A stretch of DNA of 64,000 nt from Cellulomonas sp. Leaf395 (GTDB taxonomy: Bacteria > Actinomycetota > Actinomycetes > Actinomycetales > Cellulomonadaceae), in the NCBI RefSeq assembly GCF_001424125.1, contig NZ_LMQI01000004.1, positions 1-64,000 on the forward strand. Reading direction: 5' to 3'. Each line of letters opens with the position of its first letter. Within the stretch, counting starts at the first letter, position 1. Below the pieces are notes generated by a model. The model saw only the letters and a program-made list of their open reading frames with translations, searched no databases and had not been told where the DNA came from. A program made the translations under genes and the position numbers. Below, piece after piece: positions 24,212 to 33,965 of this stretch.

Positions 24212-26404
24212 GTGACCCCCGGAGCTGATGACGACGTGACCCCCGTGACCACCAGTGCGTTCGACCTTCCTGCCAACCTCGCCGCCAAGGCCGACCCGGC
24301 GTCGACCGGGCCCGACGAGCAGCACTTCGCCGCCATCGCGGCGAGCCTCGAGCAGTCGATCGCAGAGCTGTCCGGCCGGCTCGACGCGGTGCGCAAGGCT
24401 CCCGGGCGCAGCGGCACGCTGGCGCTGGAGCGTGACCAGGAGATCCACCGGCTCACTGCGCGGTTGCGGACGCTGCGGCGCTTCGGCCTCTGCCTCGGGC
24501 GCACCGTCGGTTCCGACGGCGAGACGGTCTACGTCGGGCGGCTCGGTCTGACGGACAGCGCCGGCCGTCGGCTGCTGCTGGACTGGCGCTCGCCCGCGGC
24601 GGAGCCGTTCTTCGGGGCGACCCACGCGAGCCCGATGGGACTGGTGAGCAGGCGCCGGTACCGGTGGACGGGAGGCCGGGTCAGCGACTACTGGGACGAG
24701 GTGTTCACCGCGGAGGGCCTGCGCAGCAGCGCCGCGCTCGACGACCAGTCCGCGTTCATCGCGAGCCTCGGCTCGCAGCGGTCCGAGCGGATGCGGGACG
24801 TGCTGGGCACCATCCAGGCCGACCAGGACGCGATCATCCGCGCGGGATCCGCCGGCGCGCTCGTCGTCGACGGCGGTCCGGGCACCGGCAAGACCGTGGT
24901 CGCGCTGCACCGCACCGCGTACCTCCTCTACTCCGACCCGCGCCTCGGTCATCGCCGCGGCGGCGTGCTGTTCGTCGGCCCGCACCAGCCGTACCTCGAC
25001 TACGTCGGCGACGTCCTGCCGAGCCTCGGCGAGGAGGGCGTCCAGACGTGCACGCTGCGGGACCTCGTCGCCGAGGGTGCGGCGGCATCGGTCGAGCCCG
25101 ACCGGGAGGTGGCTCGGCTCAAGGCGTCCGTCGAGATGGTCCGCGCTATCGAGCCGGCCGTCCGGTTCTACGAGAAGCCGCCGAAGGAAGGGATGGAGGT
25201 CGAGACGTCCTGGTTCGACGTGTGGGTCAGCGCGGAGGACTGGGCGGAGGCGTTCGAGGCACCTGAACGGGGGACGCCGCACAACGAGGCACGGGACCAG
25301 GTCCGGGATGCCCTCCTCGAGATCCTGGTGGACAAGGTCGACGACGATGACGACGTGGAGCGGGACCAGGTCCGGCGCGCGCTGCTGGGCAACAGGGACC
25401 TGAACGCGACCCTCAACCGCGCGTGGCCGTTGCTGGAGCCGACCGACCTCGTCGGTGATCTGTGGACAGTCCCCGCGTATCTGCATCTGTGCCACCCCGG
25501 GCTCACGGTCGACGAGATCCGGGCGCTGCAGCGCGCCGACGCCGAGGCGTGGACCGTCTCCGACCTGCCGCTCCTCGACGCCGCCCGGCAGCGGCTCGGC
25601 GACCCCGAGGCGTCCCGGCGCCGGCGTCGGCACGAAGCCACCCTCGCCGCCGAGCGCGCGTACATGGACACGATCGTCGACGACCTCATCGCCACCGACG
25701 ACTCCGAGCTGGGCATCATGAAGATGCTCCGCGGGGACGACATGCGTGACAAGCTCGTCGACGAGTCCGCGCTCCCGACCGCCGATCCTGACGCGCTCGC
25801 CGGCCCGTTCGCGCACGTCGTCGTGGACGAGGCCCAGGAGCTGACCGACGCGGAGTGGCAGATGCTGCTGCGCCGCTGCCCGTCGCGGAGCCTCACCGTC
25901 GTCGGCGACCGCGCACAGGCTCGGCACGGGTTCGGGGAGTCGTGGCGCGAGCGGCTGGAGCGGGTCGGGCTGCACCAGGTGGAGCTGGCGTCGCTGAGCA
26001 TCAACTACCGGACGCCGCAGGAGGTCATGGCGGAGGCCGAGCCGGTGATCCGGGCGGCGCTCCCCGACGCCAACGTGCCGACGTCGGTCCGGAGTACCGG
26101 CGTCCCCGTCGCGCACGGACAGGCCTCCGACCTGAGCGCGATGCTCGACGCGTGGCTCGCCGAGCACGCCGCTGGTGTGGCCTGCGTGATCGGCGACCCC
26201 ACGTTCCCAGGGACGTCACGGGTCCGGTCGCTGACCCCGGAGCTGGCGAAGGGTCTCGAGTTCGACCTCGTCATCCTGGTCGACCCCGAGTCGTTCGGCG
26301 CCGGCATCGAGGGCGCCGTCGACCGCTACGTCGCGATGACTCGGGCCACCCAGCAGCTCGTCGTCCTCACGACCGCTGCGGCCGGACCGTCGGGGACTGG
26401 GTGA
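24212..26404 (+). CDS. helR: HelR-type RNA polymerase recycling helicase (rifamycin resistance)
   Basis: A 730-residue UvrD/HelD-like superfamily 1 protein. The N-terminal coiled coil (FDLPANLAAKADP, FAAIAASLEQSIAELSGRL, LERDQEIHRLTARL) is the part that in HelD proteins enters the RNA polymerase channel. Walker A is GGPGTGKTVVALHR near residue 221. Walker B is VVDEAQELTDAEW near residue 538. Motif IV is VGDRAQARHGF and motif VI is RYVAMTRATQQLVVL. HelR displaces rifamycin-stalled RNA polymerase and confers resistance. The upstream RAE supports this identity over housekeeping HelD. The start is GTG at 24212, with GTG codons at 24236 and 24245 as alternatives. Confidence 0.92.
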   Translation: MTPGADDDVTPVTTSAFDLPANLAAKADPASTGPDEQHFAAIAASLEQSIAELSGRLDAVRKAPGRSGTLALERDQEIHRLTARLRTLRRFGLCLGRTVGSDGETVYVGRLGLTDSAGRRLLLDWRSPAAEPFFGATHASPMGLVSRRRYRWTGGRVSDYWDEVFTAEGLRSSAALDDQSAFIASLGSQRSERMRDVLGTIQADQDAIIRAGSAGALVVDGGPGTGKTVVALHRTAYLLYSDPRLGHRRGGVLFVGPHQPYLDYVGDVLPSLGEEGVQTCTLRDLVAEGAAASVEPDREVARLKASVEMVRAIEPAVRFYEKPPKEGMEVETSWFDVWVSAEDWAEAFEAPERGTPHNEARDQVRDALLEILVDKVDDDDDVERDQVRRALLGNRDLNATLNRAWPLLEPTDLVGDLWTVPAYLHLCHPGLTVDEIRALQRADAEAWTVSDLPLLDAARQRLGDPEASRRRRRHEATLAAERAYMDTIVDDLIATDDSELGIMKMLRGDDMRDKLVDESALPTADPDALAGPFAHVVVDEAQELTDAEWQMLLRRCPSRSLTVVGDRAQARHGFGESWRERLERVGLHQVELASLSINYRTPQEVMAEAEPVIRAALPDANVPTSVRSTGVPVAHGQASDLSAMLDAWLAEHAAGVACVIGDPTFPGTSRVRSLTPELAKGLEFDLVILVDPESFGAGIEGAVDRYVAMTRATQQLVVLTTAAAGPSGTG

Positions 26405-26641
26405 GGACACGGCCGGACATGCGCCGTGACCGTGGCGATGGAGCGTGTGGCGTCCTGATTCGTGGTCGTTCGCGCCCGCACGTCTGATTCCTGCCTCGGG
26501 CGATCTTCGTCACACTCCTGTGCGCGAAGCGGCACAAAGACGGCCGATCTCTCCTGCACGTGGTCAGCCGCACAGGCGCGCGTCCGATAGTGCGAAGGTC
26601 CCGCGACGGTCGTGGTGACCACCGCTCACAGAGGTTTCCCT

Positions 26642-28135
26642 ATGTCGCTCGCGCCCCACTCCACCCGTCACCGCGCCCGTCGGGCCGCAGCAGTACTCGC
26701 GGCCGCGACGGTCGCCGTCGTTGCCGTGGTCGGGGCGACAGCTGGACCGGTGGCGGCAGCGCCGGTCGCGGTGAACCCGCTCGCGGGCGCCGGCGGATTC
26801 ACCACCGTCTCGTTCGGGAACACCACCCTGGCCAACCACGAGCTCGAGGGGTCGGTGGCGGTCGGCGGCAACCTCGTGGTCAAGAGCCCCAGCCCGTACA
26901 ACATCATCCACAAGTCCGCGGGCGATCCGAATTACGACCTGCCGACGCTCGACACTGTGCCGGTGCGCCTCGTCGTGGGCGGTGCACTGGATCGTGCCGC
27001 ATCGACGAATCAGATGGTTCGGGTGTCGTCCGGCGGAGCGAACGAGACCACTCCCGCCCGCATGGGACAGATCCGCATCGGCAACACCTCCGGCGACAGC
27101 GTGGCGGGGCGCGGCGCTGGGGTGTGCGTCCAGGCGAAGCCGTTCACGGACTGCAACGAGGGCAACGGGGCCATGATCGAGCAGTCCGTCGTCAAGCAGA
27201 GCACCGGCTCGGTCCAGGACGCCACGGCATTCAACCGGCTGGTCCCCGCGACGGCGATCGCCGACCTCACAGCGCGCAACCGTGCGATCACCGCGGGTGA
27301 GCTGGCCAACACGTTCGAGACCGCTCTGGTCTTCTCCGGCAACAACGCGGCCCTCAATCTCAAGGCCGGGTTCACGAATGTCGTGAAGATCGATCCTTCC
27401 GTGATTCCGACGGGTGACTGGTACGTCCAGTTCGGATCGGTCCTTCCGTCCGCCACCACGCCCGTGGTCTTCCAGGTCACGGCCAAGGGTGGCGACACCC
27501 TGCGCCTGCCAACGCGGTTCGACGGGTTCCAGACCGGCGGGGTCGACATCTACGCCCGGTACCTCCTCTGGAACGTGGACCAGCCGGCCGACTCGACGCT
27601 GAACGTCACGAGCAGCGGGATCGTGCCTGGTAGCTGGCTCGCGCCTCACGGCACGCTGCGCGCGGACATCACAGGCAAGACGTTGCTCGAGGGGCAGATC
27701 GTCGCCAAGACGCTCGAGCTCTTCAACACCGGGGAGATTCACCACTTCGGCTTCGACGCCAGCTTGTCGTTCGAGCCGTCCTCGACCGGAACGGCCACGA
27801 GCTCGCCGGATCCGAGTGGGTCGGCGACGGGCACGCCGGACCCGAGTGGGTCGGCGACGAGCACGCCCGATCCGAGTGAGACGGCGATGAGCGCGGCGGA
27901 CCCGAGTGCGACAGCGATGAGCACGCCGGACTCGAGTGTGTCGGCGACAGGCACGCCGACCGGGACCGCCGCGGCCGACGTCCTCGACGACCCGAGCGGC
28001 AGCGACCCCGCTGCCGACGATGCCCTCGCCGTGACGGGCATCGACGCACCGCGCAGTGCCGGCATCGCCGCGCTCGTCATCCTGGCGGGTGCCACCCTGC
28101 TCGCGGTGCGCCGTCGTCGTACCCGGACACGTTGA
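26642..28135 (+). CDS. Cell-wall-anchored choice-of-anchor A family protein
   Basis: A 497-residue surface protein. A signal peptide (AAAVLAAATVAVVAVVGATA, ending near residue 40) is followed by the choice-of-anchor A domain: LEGSVAVGGNLVVKSPSPYN, VRLVVGGALD, and near its end LLEGQIVAKTLELFNTGEIH. A Ser/Thr/Pro stalk with five 10-residue repeats follows. The C-terminus has LAVTG, a hydrophobic helix and RRRRTRTR, a sorting signal of the LAXTG type used by class E sortases. The ATG at 26642 follows AGAGG. The function is probably adhesion or spore/biofilm surface; the ligand is unknown. Confidence 0.87.
   Translation: MSLAPHSTRHRARRAAAVLAAATVAVVAVVGATAGPVAAAPVAVNPLAGAGGFTTVSFGNTTLANHELEGSVAVGGNLVVKSPSPYNIIHKSAGDPNYDLPTLDTVPVRLVVGGALDRAASTNQMVRVSSGGANETTPARMGQIRIGNTSGDSVAGRGAGVCVQAKPFTDCNEGNGAMIEQSVVKQSTGSVQDATAFNRLVPATAIADLTARNRAITAGELANTFETALVFSGNNAALNLKAGFTNVVKIDPSVIPTGDWYVQFGSVLPSATTPVVFQVTAKGGDTLRLPTRFDGFQTGGVDIYARYLLWNVDQPADSTLNVTSSGIVPGSWLAPHGTLRADITGKTLLEGQIVAKTLELFNTGEIHHFGFDASLSFEPSSTGTATSSPDPSGSATGTPDPSGSATSTPDPSETAMSAADPSATAMSTPDSSVSATGTPTGTAAADVLDDPSGSDPAADDALAVTGIDAPRSAGIAALVILAGATLLAVRRRRTRTR
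27809..27958 (+). repeat. Five 30-bp tandem repeats in surface-protein stalk
   Basis: Five imperfect 30-base units (27809, 27839, 27869, 27899, 27929) encode variants of DPSGSATGTP. They form the Ser/Thr/Pro spacer between the folded domain and the wall anchor. The units differ at several positions, so they are not freshly expanded. Copy number may vary between strains. Confidence 0.9.
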
Positions 28136-28209
28136 AGGTCACGGCCCTCTGACGGCTCGGGGGTCAGCTCCCCACGTCATGCGGTCCGTCGTCGACGTCC
28201 GCTGCCTCA

Positions 28210-29223
<1,014 letters not shown>

Positions 29224-30093
29224 TCAGGCCGTGGCGACGGCGGTTGCCGCCCAGCTGGCCAGGACCTGCAGGGCGTCCGCGGACGGCGTGCCGGGCGCGG
29301 CGGTGTAGACGAGCATCGACAGGCCGGGTGCCTGGGCGATGGGGAGCATGTCGTACATGAGGTCGAGGCGGCCCACGACGGGGTGGTTGATCTGCTTGGC
29401 GCCGCCGCGGTGCTGGTGCACGTCGTGCCGGGCCCACCGGGACCGGAACTCCTCGCTGCGGGTGGACAGCTCGCCGACGAGGTCGTGCAGGTCCTTGTCG
29501 TGCGGCGCCTTGCCCGCCACTGTGCGTAGGACGCCGACCGTGTCGTTGGCCGCCTTGTCCCAGTCGACCCAGAAGTCGTGGGCCGCCGGGTCGAGGAACG
29601 CGAACCGTGCGTGATTGGCCGGGAGACCGTCGCGGGCCGACGGTCCGGTGAAGAGCGGCGCGTAGAGGGCGCGGCCGAGAGCGTTCGTCGCGAGGATGTC
29701 GAGCCGGTCGTTGCGGACCGCGGCGGGCGCGCCCGTCATGGCGTCGAGCATCACCTGCACGCTGGTCGGCACCGACGGAGCGTGCCGCCGGCGAGCGCGG
29801 GCCGGGCGAGACCCGGCGGCGCGGGCCAGGTCGAACAGGTGCTGGCGCTCGGCCTCGTCGAGCTGCAGCGCGCCGGCGATCGCCTCGAGGATCTCCTCCG
29901 ACGCGCCGGCGAGGTTCCCGCGCTCCAGCCGGACGTAGTAGTCGGACGAGACGCCGGCGAGCATCGCGACCTCCTCGCGCCGCAGCCCGGGCACTCGTCG
30001 GTTGGCGCCGTACGCGGTGAGCCCGGCCTGCGCCGGCGTGATCTTCGCGCGGCGCGAGGCGAGGAAGTCCCGTACCTCGTCGCGGTTGTCCAT
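29224..30093 (-). CDS. Helix-turn-helix regulator with MmyB-like ligand-binding domain
   Basis: A 289-residue XRE-family regulator. It starts MDNRDEVRDFLASRRAKITP and has the characteristic VPGLRREEVAMLAGVSSDYY and VRLERGNLAGASEEILEAIA HTH. A PAS-like MmyB domain then follows (VRNDRLDILATNALGRALY, HDFWVDWDKAANDTVGVLR). Such genes typically regulate neighbouring reductases. The ATG at 30093 is seven bases after TACGGT. The aldo/keto reductase follows in the same direction, and the wreck of an alcohol dehydrogenase is divergent, so that locus was probably a former target. Confidence 0.9.
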   Translation of the reverse strand: MDNRDEVRDFLASRRAKITPAQAGLTAYGANRRVPGLRREEVAMLAGVSSDYYVRLERGNLAGASEEILEAIAGALQLDEAERQHLFDLARAAGSRPARARRRHAPSVPTSVQVMLDAMTGAPAAVRNDRLDILATNALGRALYAPLFTGPSARDGLPANHARFAFLDPAAHDFWVDWDKAANDTVGVLRTVAGKAPHDKDLHDLVGELSTRSEEFRSRWARHDVHQHRGGAKQINHPVVGRLDLMYDMLPIAQAPGLSMLVYTAAPGTPSADALQVLASWAATAVATA

Positions 30094-30193
30094 GTCGTCG
30101 ACCGTACGACGGCTCCCGCGGGGGTGGGAGGTCCTGCGGGTACCTGTGACGCCAGGGACTTCCGCGATCGCCGGGCGCGGGGTTGCATCGAGG

Positions 30194-30355
30194 CATGCGA
30201 GCAACCCTCATGTACGGCGCTGGCGACGTGCGCGTCGAGCACGTCCCCGACCCGACCCGGGGTGCCGCAGTACGAGGACGCGCCCGTCGGGTTCGGCTCG
30301 CTCTTCGGCAAGGACGTCACGCTCACCGGCGGACCCGCACCGGTCCGCGCCGACG
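30194..30355 (+). pseudogene. Zinc-type alcohol dehydrogenase with large internal deletion and frameshift
   Basis: The first 22 codons are intact and typical (MRATLMYGAGDVRVEHVPDP). Directly after CCCGGGG the frame shifts and the sequence corresponds to roughly residue 250 of the family: VPQYEDAPVGFGSLFGKDVT then LTGGPAPVRA. About 230 codons including both zinc sites are missing, and the true C-terminus is also lost. The deletion junction lies near 30256-30262. Confidence 0.82.
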
Positions 30356-30444
30356 ACCGCCGACGGCGATCCCGCGCCGTTCGACGCGCGGGAGCCGACT
30401 GTTGGCCCAACGCTCGGACCCATCAGCAGCTGAAGGAGAACACC

Positions 30445-30714
30445 ATGGAGCTGACCACCGCACCCCCGACCACCAAGGCGCCCGCCGTGTGGTTCACCGG
30501 TGACGTCTGGTTCGACGTCATCGCGGCCCCGCCGGCACCCTCGCGCCTGCGGGTCAACCTCGTCCGGTTCGCTCCGGGCGCCCGCACGTTCTGGCACTCG
30601 CACGCCGTGGGTCAGTCCCTGCGGGTGACGCAGGGCGTCGCCCGCGTCGGCACCCGCGACGGGTCCGAGACCACGTGGGCCGAGGCGGTCACCCACGAGG
30701 AGGCCGGCCGATGA
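30445..30714 (+). CDS. Cupin-domain protein shortened by an in-frame internal deletion
   Basis: An 89-residue protein. The first part is a normal small cupin (APAVWFTGDVWFDVIAAPP, FAPGARTFWHSHAVGQSLRV) holding the first motif with GX(5)HXH-like residues. After GVARVGTRDGS the sequence jumps to the family's C-terminal end (TTWAEAVTHEEAGR). About 45 codons carrying the second metal motif are missing, while frame and stop are kept. The ribosome site GAAGGAG is intact and the stop overlaps the next start (ATGA), so it is probably still translated but unlikely to bind metal properly. Confidence 0.65.
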   Translation: MELTTAPPTTKAPAVWFTGDVWFDVIAAPPAPSRLRVNLVRFAPGARTFWHSHAVGQSLRVTQGVARVGTRDGSETTWAEAVTHEEAGR

Positions 30715-31088
30715 GCGCGTGGACTGCCGACGCCCTGACCCGGATCGGCACGGCCGACGAGCTGCGTGTGTCGTCGTACCGGCCCGACGGCACCCTGCGG
30801 CCGTTCGTCATCATCTGGGTGGTGCGCGTCGGCGACGACGTCTACATCCGTTCCGCCTACGGCCCGGGCAACGGGTGGTTCCGCCGTGCCCAGACGTCCG
30901 GCAGGGGTCGGATCAAGGTCGCCGGCATCGAGCAGGACGTCGCGTTCGTCGCCCCGGCGCCGGACGTGCACGCCGCGATCGACGCCGCCTACCACGCGAA
31001 ATACGACCGGTACGGGCCGGGGATCGTGAACACCGTGGTCGGGCCGCAGGTCGTCGCCGTGACGCTCCGGCTCGTCCCTCAGGACTGA
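30711..31088 (+). CDS. DUF2255 family protein
   Basis: A 125-residue protein with the family blocks LTRIGTADELRVSSYRPDGT, FVIIWVVRVGDDVYIRSAYG and IDAAYHAKYDRYGPGIVNTV. The fold is expected to be related to split-barrel flavin-binding proteins, but no activity is known. Its ATG overlaps the stop of the shortened cupin gene. A strong hairpin terminator follows 13 bases after the stop. Confidence 0.88.
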   Translation: MSAWTADALTRIGTADELRVSSYRPDGTLRPFVIIWVVRVGDDVYIRSAYGPGNGWFRRAQTSGRGRIKVAGIEQDVAFVAPAPDVHAAIDAAYHAKYDRYGPGIVNTVVGPQVVAVTLRLVPQD

Positions 31089-31101
31089 GGAGCCGGTCAG
31101 G

Positions 31102-31132
31102 AGCCCCCGCTGCACAACGTGCGACGGGGGCT
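31102..31132 (+). terminator. Intrinsic-type hairpin after the DUF2255 gene
   Basis: Outer arms AGCCCCCG and CGGGGGCT pair perfectly, and an inner GCAC/GTGC stem surrounds AAC. No T-tract follows, which is common for high-GC actinobacterial terminators. Confidence 0.75.
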
Positions 31133-31193
31133 ACCGCGTAGCAGTCGCCACGGGTGGCCTCGTTGGCGCTACAAGAGGTGGCACCATCGCTGG

Positions 31194-31589
31194 ATGACGG
31201 AGTCCCGGCACCTGAGCGTGTCCATCGACCGGCCCTTGTCCGAGGTGTACGCGTTCGCCTCGGACCCGACGAACCTCCCACGCTGGGCGCCCGGTCTGGG
31301 CAGCGCGGTCGAGCGCGACGGCGACGGCTGGTTCGTCGAGACCTCGCAGGGCCGGGTCGGCCTGACGTTCGCCCCGCAGAACGAGTACGGCGTCCTGGAC
31401 CACGTGGTGCGGCCGCCGTCGGGAGAGACGGTCTACATCCCGCTTCGGGCGGTCGCCGACGGCGACGGGTGCGAGGTCGTCTTCACGCTGCGCCGCGCGC
31501 CGGGGATGACCGACGCCGACCTCGAGCGGGACGCGGCTCTCGTGACCGGCGACCTGGCCCTCCTCAAGCGGCTCCTCGAGGGCGACTGA
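31194..31589 (+). CDS. SRPBCC (START-like) family protein
   Basis: A 131-residue single-domain protein: LSVSIDRPLSEVYAFASDPT and LPRWAPGLGSAVERDGDGW at the N-terminus, LDHVVRPPSGETVYIPLRAV in the middle, and a long C-terminal helix. The fold has a hydrophobic ligand cavity. CACCAT lies six bases before the ATG. No neighbour suggests a ligand. Confidence 0.85.
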   Translation: MTESRHLSVSIDRPLSEVYAFASDPTNLPRWAPGLGSAVERDGDGWFVETSQGRVGLTFAPQNEYGVLDHVVRPPSGETVYIPLRAVADGDGCEVVFTLRRAPGMTDADLERDAALVTGDLALLKRLLEGD

Positions 31590-31595
31590 GAGCGG

Positions 31596-31997
31596 TCAGT
31601 CCGGCAGGACCGCCGCGATCGCGCTGACCTCGATGACCGCACCCGGCACACCCAGTCCCGCCACGACGGCGGCGGTCACCAGGGGCGGTGCCCCGGGGCC
31701 GGCGAGCCGCGGGGCGATCGCTCCGTAGGCGGCGGCGAGGTCGACGTCGGCGGAGATGAACACCGTCCACTGCACGACGTCGGCGAGGGTTGCCCCCGCC
31801 GCCTCGAGCGCGGTGCTCACGTTGTCGATCGCGCGGACGGACTGCTCCGCGGCGTCGTCGGAGACGACCTTGCCCGTGTCGTCGACGCCGTTCTGGCCGC
31901 CGACGTAGATGGTCGTCGCACCCGCGGGCACGACGGCGACATGGCTGAACGCCGGGCTCTGCACGAGACCGGCCGGTTGCAGACGGGTGATCTCCAT
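31596..31997 (-). CDS. RidA family (reactive enamine/imine deaminase) protein
   Basis: A 133-residue YjgF/YER057c/UK114-fold protein: PAFSHVAVVPAGATTIYVGG, QNGVDDTGKVV, VVQWTVFISADVDL, and APPLVTAAVVAGLGVPGAVI. The conserved Arg of true RidA, normally in the R-x-A-V block, is replaced (PLVTAAVVAGLG), which suggests an Rid1-7 paralogue of different activity. The ATG at 31997 is chosen over an upstream GTG/ATG because the domain begins there. Confidence 0.85.
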   Translation of the reverse strand: MEITRLQPAGLVQSPAFSHVAVVPAGATTIYVGGQNGVDDTGKVVSDDAAEQSVRAIDNVSTALEAAGATLADVVQWTVFISADVDLAAAYGAIAPRLAGPGAPPLVTAAVVAGLGVPGAVIEVSAIAAVLPD

Positions 31998-32034
31998 GAT
32001 TCCCACCGTTCCACAGACCTCTGACAACCGGGTG

Positions 32035-32613
32035 TCACCGGACGACGTCGTAGAACAGGTGCGCGGCGTTGCTGGTGACGACCGTGGCGCCCTCGTCGAG
32101 CCGGAGCTCCACCCTCGACCCCTCGAAGAGCGGTGTGCCGGAACCGAGCAGCAACGGGGCGACGTGCAGGTGGAGCCGGTCGACGACGCCGTCGCGGAGG
32201 GCCGACCCGCCGAGCTCGCCGCCGCCCATGATGAACACGTCCTTGTCGCCCGCGGCGGCGGTCGCCTGGTCGAGGGCGTCCCGCAGGCCCGTCGTCACGA
32301 TCGTCATCCGGTCGGTGAGCCGGACGTGGTCGGGGGCGTGGTGGGTGACGACGAAGCACGGCGGCGGGACGTCACCCTGGTCGGCGCCGTAGTGGATGTC
32401 GTCGTTCCAGCCGTCCGGGCCGTCGACCACGTCGAACGTGTGGCGGCCCATCACGACCGCCCCGGTGGCGTCGGTGAGCGCGGCGAGCTTCTGGACGTCC
32501 TCCGGGGTGCGGCCGTCGCCGATCGCCCACTCGTGCAGCGCGCCGAGCCCCTCGCCCGGCCCGGCGGTGACGAAGCCGTCGAGGGAGATGGTGATGTCGA
32601 GGATCACTGCCAT
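32035..32613 (-). CDS. Dihydrofolate reductase family protein (RibD C-terminal type)
   Basis: A 192-residue reductase domain: MAVILDITISLDGFVTAGPG at the start, ATGAVVMGRHTFDVVDGPDG, PPPCFVVTHHAP, KDVFIMGGGELGGSALRDGV and DRLHLHVAPLLLGSGTPLF. It belongs to the large group of single-domain DHFR-like reductases in actinobacteria, which use NADPH on unknown small molecules. It is not a folate enzyme by default. An alternative start six codons upstream is possible. Confidence 0.87.
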   Translation of the reverse strand: MAVILDITISLDGFVTAGPGEGLGALHEWAIGDGRTPEDVQKLAALTDATGAVVMGRHTFDVVDGPDGWNDDIHYGADQGDVPPPCFVVTHHAPDHVRLTDRMTIVTTGLRDALDQATAAAGDKDVFIMGGGELGGSALRDGVVDRLHLHVAPLLLGSGTPLFEGSRVELRLDEGATVVTSNAAHLFYDVVR

Positions 32614-32690
32614 GTCGATCCACGATGCCACTCGACGGGTTCGCGGGGGAGTCCGCGTCGGCCGGGGCGCACTGACGGGATACTCGGCGA

Positions 32691-33965
32691 ATGGCGTCGA
32701 TCTTGCTGACGAGCATGCCGTTCGCCGGCCACGCCCGACCGATCCGCGCGGTGTCCGCGGAGCTCGTGCGCCGCGGACACGACGTGCGGGTGTACACGGG
32801 CAGGTCGTACGCGGGGATGTTCGACGAGGTCGGGGCGCGCGGCGTGCCGTGGCGGTCCGCGCCCGACTTCGACGAGCGTGACCTGGCCGCCACGTTCCCG
32901 CGCATGCAGGACGCGAAAGGGTTCCGGCAGGTGCTGGTGAACATCCAGGACCTGTTCCTCGGCACCGCCCCCGCGCAGAGCGACGACCTGGTCGCCCTCG
33001 CCGCGGACGAGCCGTGGGACCTGATCGCCGGAGACCCGATGGCGTTGGGCACCCGGTTCGCCGCCGAGCGGCTGGGCACGCGCTGGGCGTCCGTCTCCCC
33101 GATCGCGGTCTGGCTGCCCGGCAAGGGCATCCCGCCGACCGGACTCGGGCTGACGCCGGGACGCGGGCTCGTCGGCAAGGCCCGGAACGCCGCGCTCGGT
33201 GCGGGCGCGAACGCGAGCATGGTCGCGCTCACGCGGATGTACCAGCGCACCCGCGAGCAGGTCGGGCTGGCACGCGACCGGGAGACGTTCGCGACCATGT
33301 GGTACTCGCCGCAGCTCGTCGTCGGGGCGGGCTCGCCCGGCCTCGACTACCCGCGCCACGACCTGCCGGCGCACATCCGGTTCGTCGGGGACCTCACCGA
33401 CGACGGCGCCCCGGTCCGCCCCGCGGCGATGCCGCCGTGGTGGGCCGACATCGAGAAGGCACGCGTCCCGGTCGTGCACGTGACCCAGGGGACGGCCAAC
33501 GTCGACGCCCAGGACCTGATCCTGCCGACGCTCGAGGCCCTGGCCGACGAGGACGTGCTTGTCGTCGTCGGGCTGGGCCACCGCACCGACCCGCTGCCGG
33601 GACCGCTGCCGTCCAACGCCCGCGTCGCGCCGATGGTCCCGTACCCGCAGCTGCTGCCGCGCGTGTCCGTCATGATCACCAACGGCGGCTACGGGGCGGT
33701 GCTCCAGGCGCTGCGCCACGACATCCCCCTGATCGTGGCGGGCGGCGACCTGGACAAGCCGGAGATCGCGGCGCGCATCGGCTGGCATGGCGCCGGGATC
33801 AACCTGCGCACGGGCACCCCGCGCCCGGCGGCGATCGCCGACGCGTACCGTGCGGTCGTCGCCGACCCGCGCTACCGGTCGACGGCCGCCCGCCTGGGCG
33901 CGGAGCTCCGCTCCCTCGGCGGGACGCGCGCGGCGGCTGACCTGCTCGAAGCGCACCTGGAGTGA
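32691..33965 (+). CDS. MGT-family glycosyltransferase
   Basis: A 424-residue GT-B enzyme, second in the window. It begins ILLTSMPFAGHARPIRAVSA with an acceptor-domain strand, then RGHDVRVYTGRSYAGMF. The donor domain contains PVVHVTQGTANVDAQDLILP, NARVAPMVPYPQLLPRVSVM, ITNGGYGAVLQALRHDIPLI and GDLDKPEIAARIGWHGAG. It differs strongly from the enzyme at 8160. Its stop overlaps the start of the membrane zincin gene (TGATG), so the two proteins are co-produced. The acceptor is unknown. Confidence 0.9.
   Translation: MASILLTSMPFAGHARPIRAVSAELVRRGHDVRVYTGRSYAGMFDEVGARGVPWRSAPDFDERDLAATFPRMQDAKGFRQVLVNIQDLFLGTAPAQSDDLVALAADEPWDLIAGDPMALGTRFAAERLGTRWASVSPIAVWLPGKGIPPTGLGLTPGRGLVGKARNAALGAGANASMVALTRMYQRTREQVGLARDRETFATMWYSPQLVVGAGSPGLDYPRHDLPAHIRFVGDLTDDGAPVRPAAMPPWWADIEKARVPVVHVTQGTANVDAQDLILPTLEALADEDVLVVVGLGHRTDPLPGPLPSNARVAPMVPYPQLLPRVSVMITNGGYGAVLQALRHDIPLIVAGGDLDKPEIAARIGWHGAGINLRTGTPRPAAIADAYRAVVADPRYRSTAARLGAELRSLGGTRAAADLLEAHLE

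Noticed and set aside
23855..26167. 770-codon minus-strand frame opposite helR
   Set aside because: High-GC shadow frame without recognisable motifs; the plus strand holds all helicase motifs in order.
27809..27958. Possible CRISPR-like array
   Set aside because: The 30-bp repeats are contiguous without spacers and encode an in-frame Ser/Thr/Pro stalk.
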